From contig JAENZU010000014.1 of NCBI GenBank assembly GCA_016841125.1, forward strand, positions 1-17,698: a DNA stretch of 17,698 nucleotides, read 5' to 3'. The first letter of the stretch is position 1. Each line of letters starts with the position of its first letter. The translations under genes were made by a program, and so were the position numbers. Below the pieces are notes generated by a model. It was not told the origin of the DNA and made no database searches. It saw only the letters and a program-made list of their open reading frames with translations. Below are positions 16,502-17,698 of the stretch, piece by piece. The stretch comes from Melioribacter sp. (GTDB taxonomy: Bacteria > Bacteroidota > Ignavibacteria > Ignavibacteriales > Melioribacteraceae).

Positions 16502-17698
16502 ATGAAAAAAACTCTAGCAATTCTTCTGCTGCTTGTTCCCGCACTTTTTGCGCAACAAGTAGTAGTAACAAACGATGTAACAAGCAATACTACTTGGACG
16601 GCAAATAACGAATATATATTGGATGGACTGATATTCGTAGAAGCAGGTGTAACTTTAACGATAGAGCCCGGAACAGTAATAAAAGGAAGAAAACAGGCAA
16701 ACATTACCACAGGCGACGGAGCAAGCGCACTCATAATAAGAAGAGATGCAAAGTTAATGGCGGAAGGAACTGCCGCTTCACCGATTATATTTACAAGTGA
16801 AGATGATGATCTGACAAGTATAACAGATTTGCTTCCGAACGACAGAGGTCTTTGGGGCGGAATAATAATATTAGGAAATGCTGTAACCAATCAGCCGACA
16901 ACAAGTAATTTGATAGAAGGAATACCGCCAGAATTAAATGCAGTTTACGGCGGAACCGATGATAATGATAATTCGGGAGTATTGAAATATATCTCAATAC
17001 GTCACGGCGGATTCTCAATAAGCGGTGTACCGGGAGACGAGATCAACGGATTGTCGATGGGCGCCGTAGGAAGCGGAACCACTATAGAACATATAGAAGT
17101 ATTTGCCAATCTTGACGACGGATACGAATGGTGGGGCGGTACAGTAAAAACAAAATGGCTAGTAGCAGCGGCCTGCGGTGATGACTCATACGATTACGAT
17201 CAAGGATTTAGAGGCAAGGGACAATTTTGGTTTTCATTTGCATTGCCTGATGCAGCCGGAAGAGGCGGAGAGCATGACGGCGGTGATGATAACTTATTAG
17301 GAGAACCATTCGCAATACCCATGATAGCAAATGCAACTTATATCGGATCGGGATCAACGGCTACAGGGTTAGACCCGCAAGGTGACCAAAATGACTGGGG
17401 AATCAGATTCAGAGAAAATGCAGGCGGAAAATATTACAATAGTGTAATAACCGAATTTGCAGGCAAAGCATTAAGAATAGACGGGGCCGAGAGTGAAGCA
17501 AGGTTCAATGCAGGCGATCTGTTATTGAATAATGTATATTTCTGGAACTTCGGCGGCGGCAGCGATTGGGGAAGCGTACTTCAGGGTCCTGCCAATTTAC
17601 AAACTTATATGCAGACAAATAACAATGTTGAAAATCCGGTATTCAGAGTAGTTAACTGGACTCCAACCACGCATTTAGACCCACCCACGAAACTGAAT
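16502..17698 (+). CDS. Secreted protein paired with the TonB receptor, beta-helix-like (3' truncated)
   Basis: The frame is open from ATG 16502 to the window end: 399 codons without a stop. AGGAG (16491-16495) lies six bases before the ATG. A typical signal peptide (MKKTLAILLLLVPALFAQQ, cleavage near Ala17) is followed by a segment like the first turns of a right-handed beta-helix (GLIFVEAGVTLTIEPGTVIKG) and a Gly/Asp-rich body with repeated ideas such as LWGGIIILGNA, LKYISIRHGG and GYEWWGGTVKTK. I recognise the type as a widespread Bacteroidota secreted protein found beside TonB receptors, with no assigned enzyme activity; the C-terminus, where a type IX secretion tail might be, lies outside. 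Codon use differs sharply: about 21 of 28 Ile codons are ATA and about 19 of 23 Val codons are GTA. Its role is inferred as a partner of the receptor. Confidence 0.8.
   Translation, partial: MKKTLAILLLLVPALFAQQVVVTNDVTSNTTWTANNEYILDGLIFVEAGVTLTIEPGTVIKGRKQANITTGDGASALIIRRDAKLMAEGTAASPIIFTSEDDDLTSITDLLPNDRGLWGGIIILGNAVTNQPTTSNLIEGIPPELNAVYGGTDDNDNSGVLKYISIRHGGFSISGVPGDEINGLSMGAVGSGTTIEHIEVFANLDDGYEWWGGTVKTKWLVAAACGDDSYDYDQGFRGKGQFWFSFALPDAAGRGGEHDGGDDNLLGEPFAIPMIANATYIGSGSTATGLDPQGDQNDWGIRFRENAGGKYYNSVITEFAGKALRIDGAESEARFNAGDLLLNNVYFWNFGGGSDWGSVLQGPANLQTYMQTNNNVENPVFRVVNWTPTTHLDPPTKLN

Noticed and set aside
16471..17018. Antisense open frames (139 and 75 residues) opposite the start of the secreted protein gene
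   Set aside because: The + strand frame from 16502 has a strong SD, a signal peptide and no stop to the window end, so it is the real gene.

Overview
The window is AT-rich, coding-dense DNA from a Gram-negative bacterium of the Bacteroidota/Chlorobiota/Ignavibacteriota type. Ignavibacteria-like is my best guess. Reasons: outer-membrane barrels, a TonB-dependent receptor with an N-terminal carboxypeptidase-D-regulatory-like domain paired with a secreted protein, an FnIII-repeat lipoprotein, TAnnTTTG-like promoter elements, and mixed use of Shine-Dalgarno (SD) sequences. This placement is inference from content, not from a marker gene. All recognised genes lie on the + strand.

Region A (1-12355) looks like a synthase-dependent exopolysaccharide locus with its own sensory module. 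It contains: the 3' end of an unidentified gene; a periplasmic TPR protein with a C-terminal beta-barrel (PgaA/PelB/BcsC-like layout); a membrane GT2 synthase (PgaC/IcaA/hyaluronan-synthase-like) with all catalytic motifs; a small single-pass membrane protein; a membrane-anchored protein with a GATase-like domain and a NodB-deacetylase-like domain lacking key metal ligands; a lipoprotein with five FnIII units; a PAS-like protein with no output domain; and a PAS-PAS-DHp-CA-REC hybrid kinase whose ATP-binding G boxes are eroded. From 3380 to 12355 the genes overlap or lie at most 30 bp apart and end at a clear intrinsic terminator (12363-12390), so they are probably one operon. The likely division of work is polymerisation and inner-membrane transport by the GT2 protein, polymer handling by the deacetylase-like protein, export through the TPR/barrel protein, and control by the PAS/hybrid-kinase pair.

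Region B (12571-13389) is a single PlsC-like acyltransferase with unusual active-site motifs, preceded by a possible promoter so close to the ATG that the mRNA may be leaderless.

Region C (13390-17698) is a TonB-dependent receptor followed 45 bp later by a secreted protein that runs off the window. Upstream of the receptor is a run of six 11-bp units, five of which keep a TTAAC/ATAAC core, in exact 11-bp phase. This is the layout of a PhoB/PhoP (Pho box) array, so the pair is probably a phosphate-starvation uptake unit. The secreted protein's gene uses ATA and GTA codons far more than its neighbours.

The strongest candidates for something undescribed are the exopolysaccharide locus with a catalytically eroded deacetylase and a pseudokinase-like hybrid sensor, and the Pho-box-driven receptor/secreted-protein pair. 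No RNA genes, insertion sequences or CRISPR arrays were seen.
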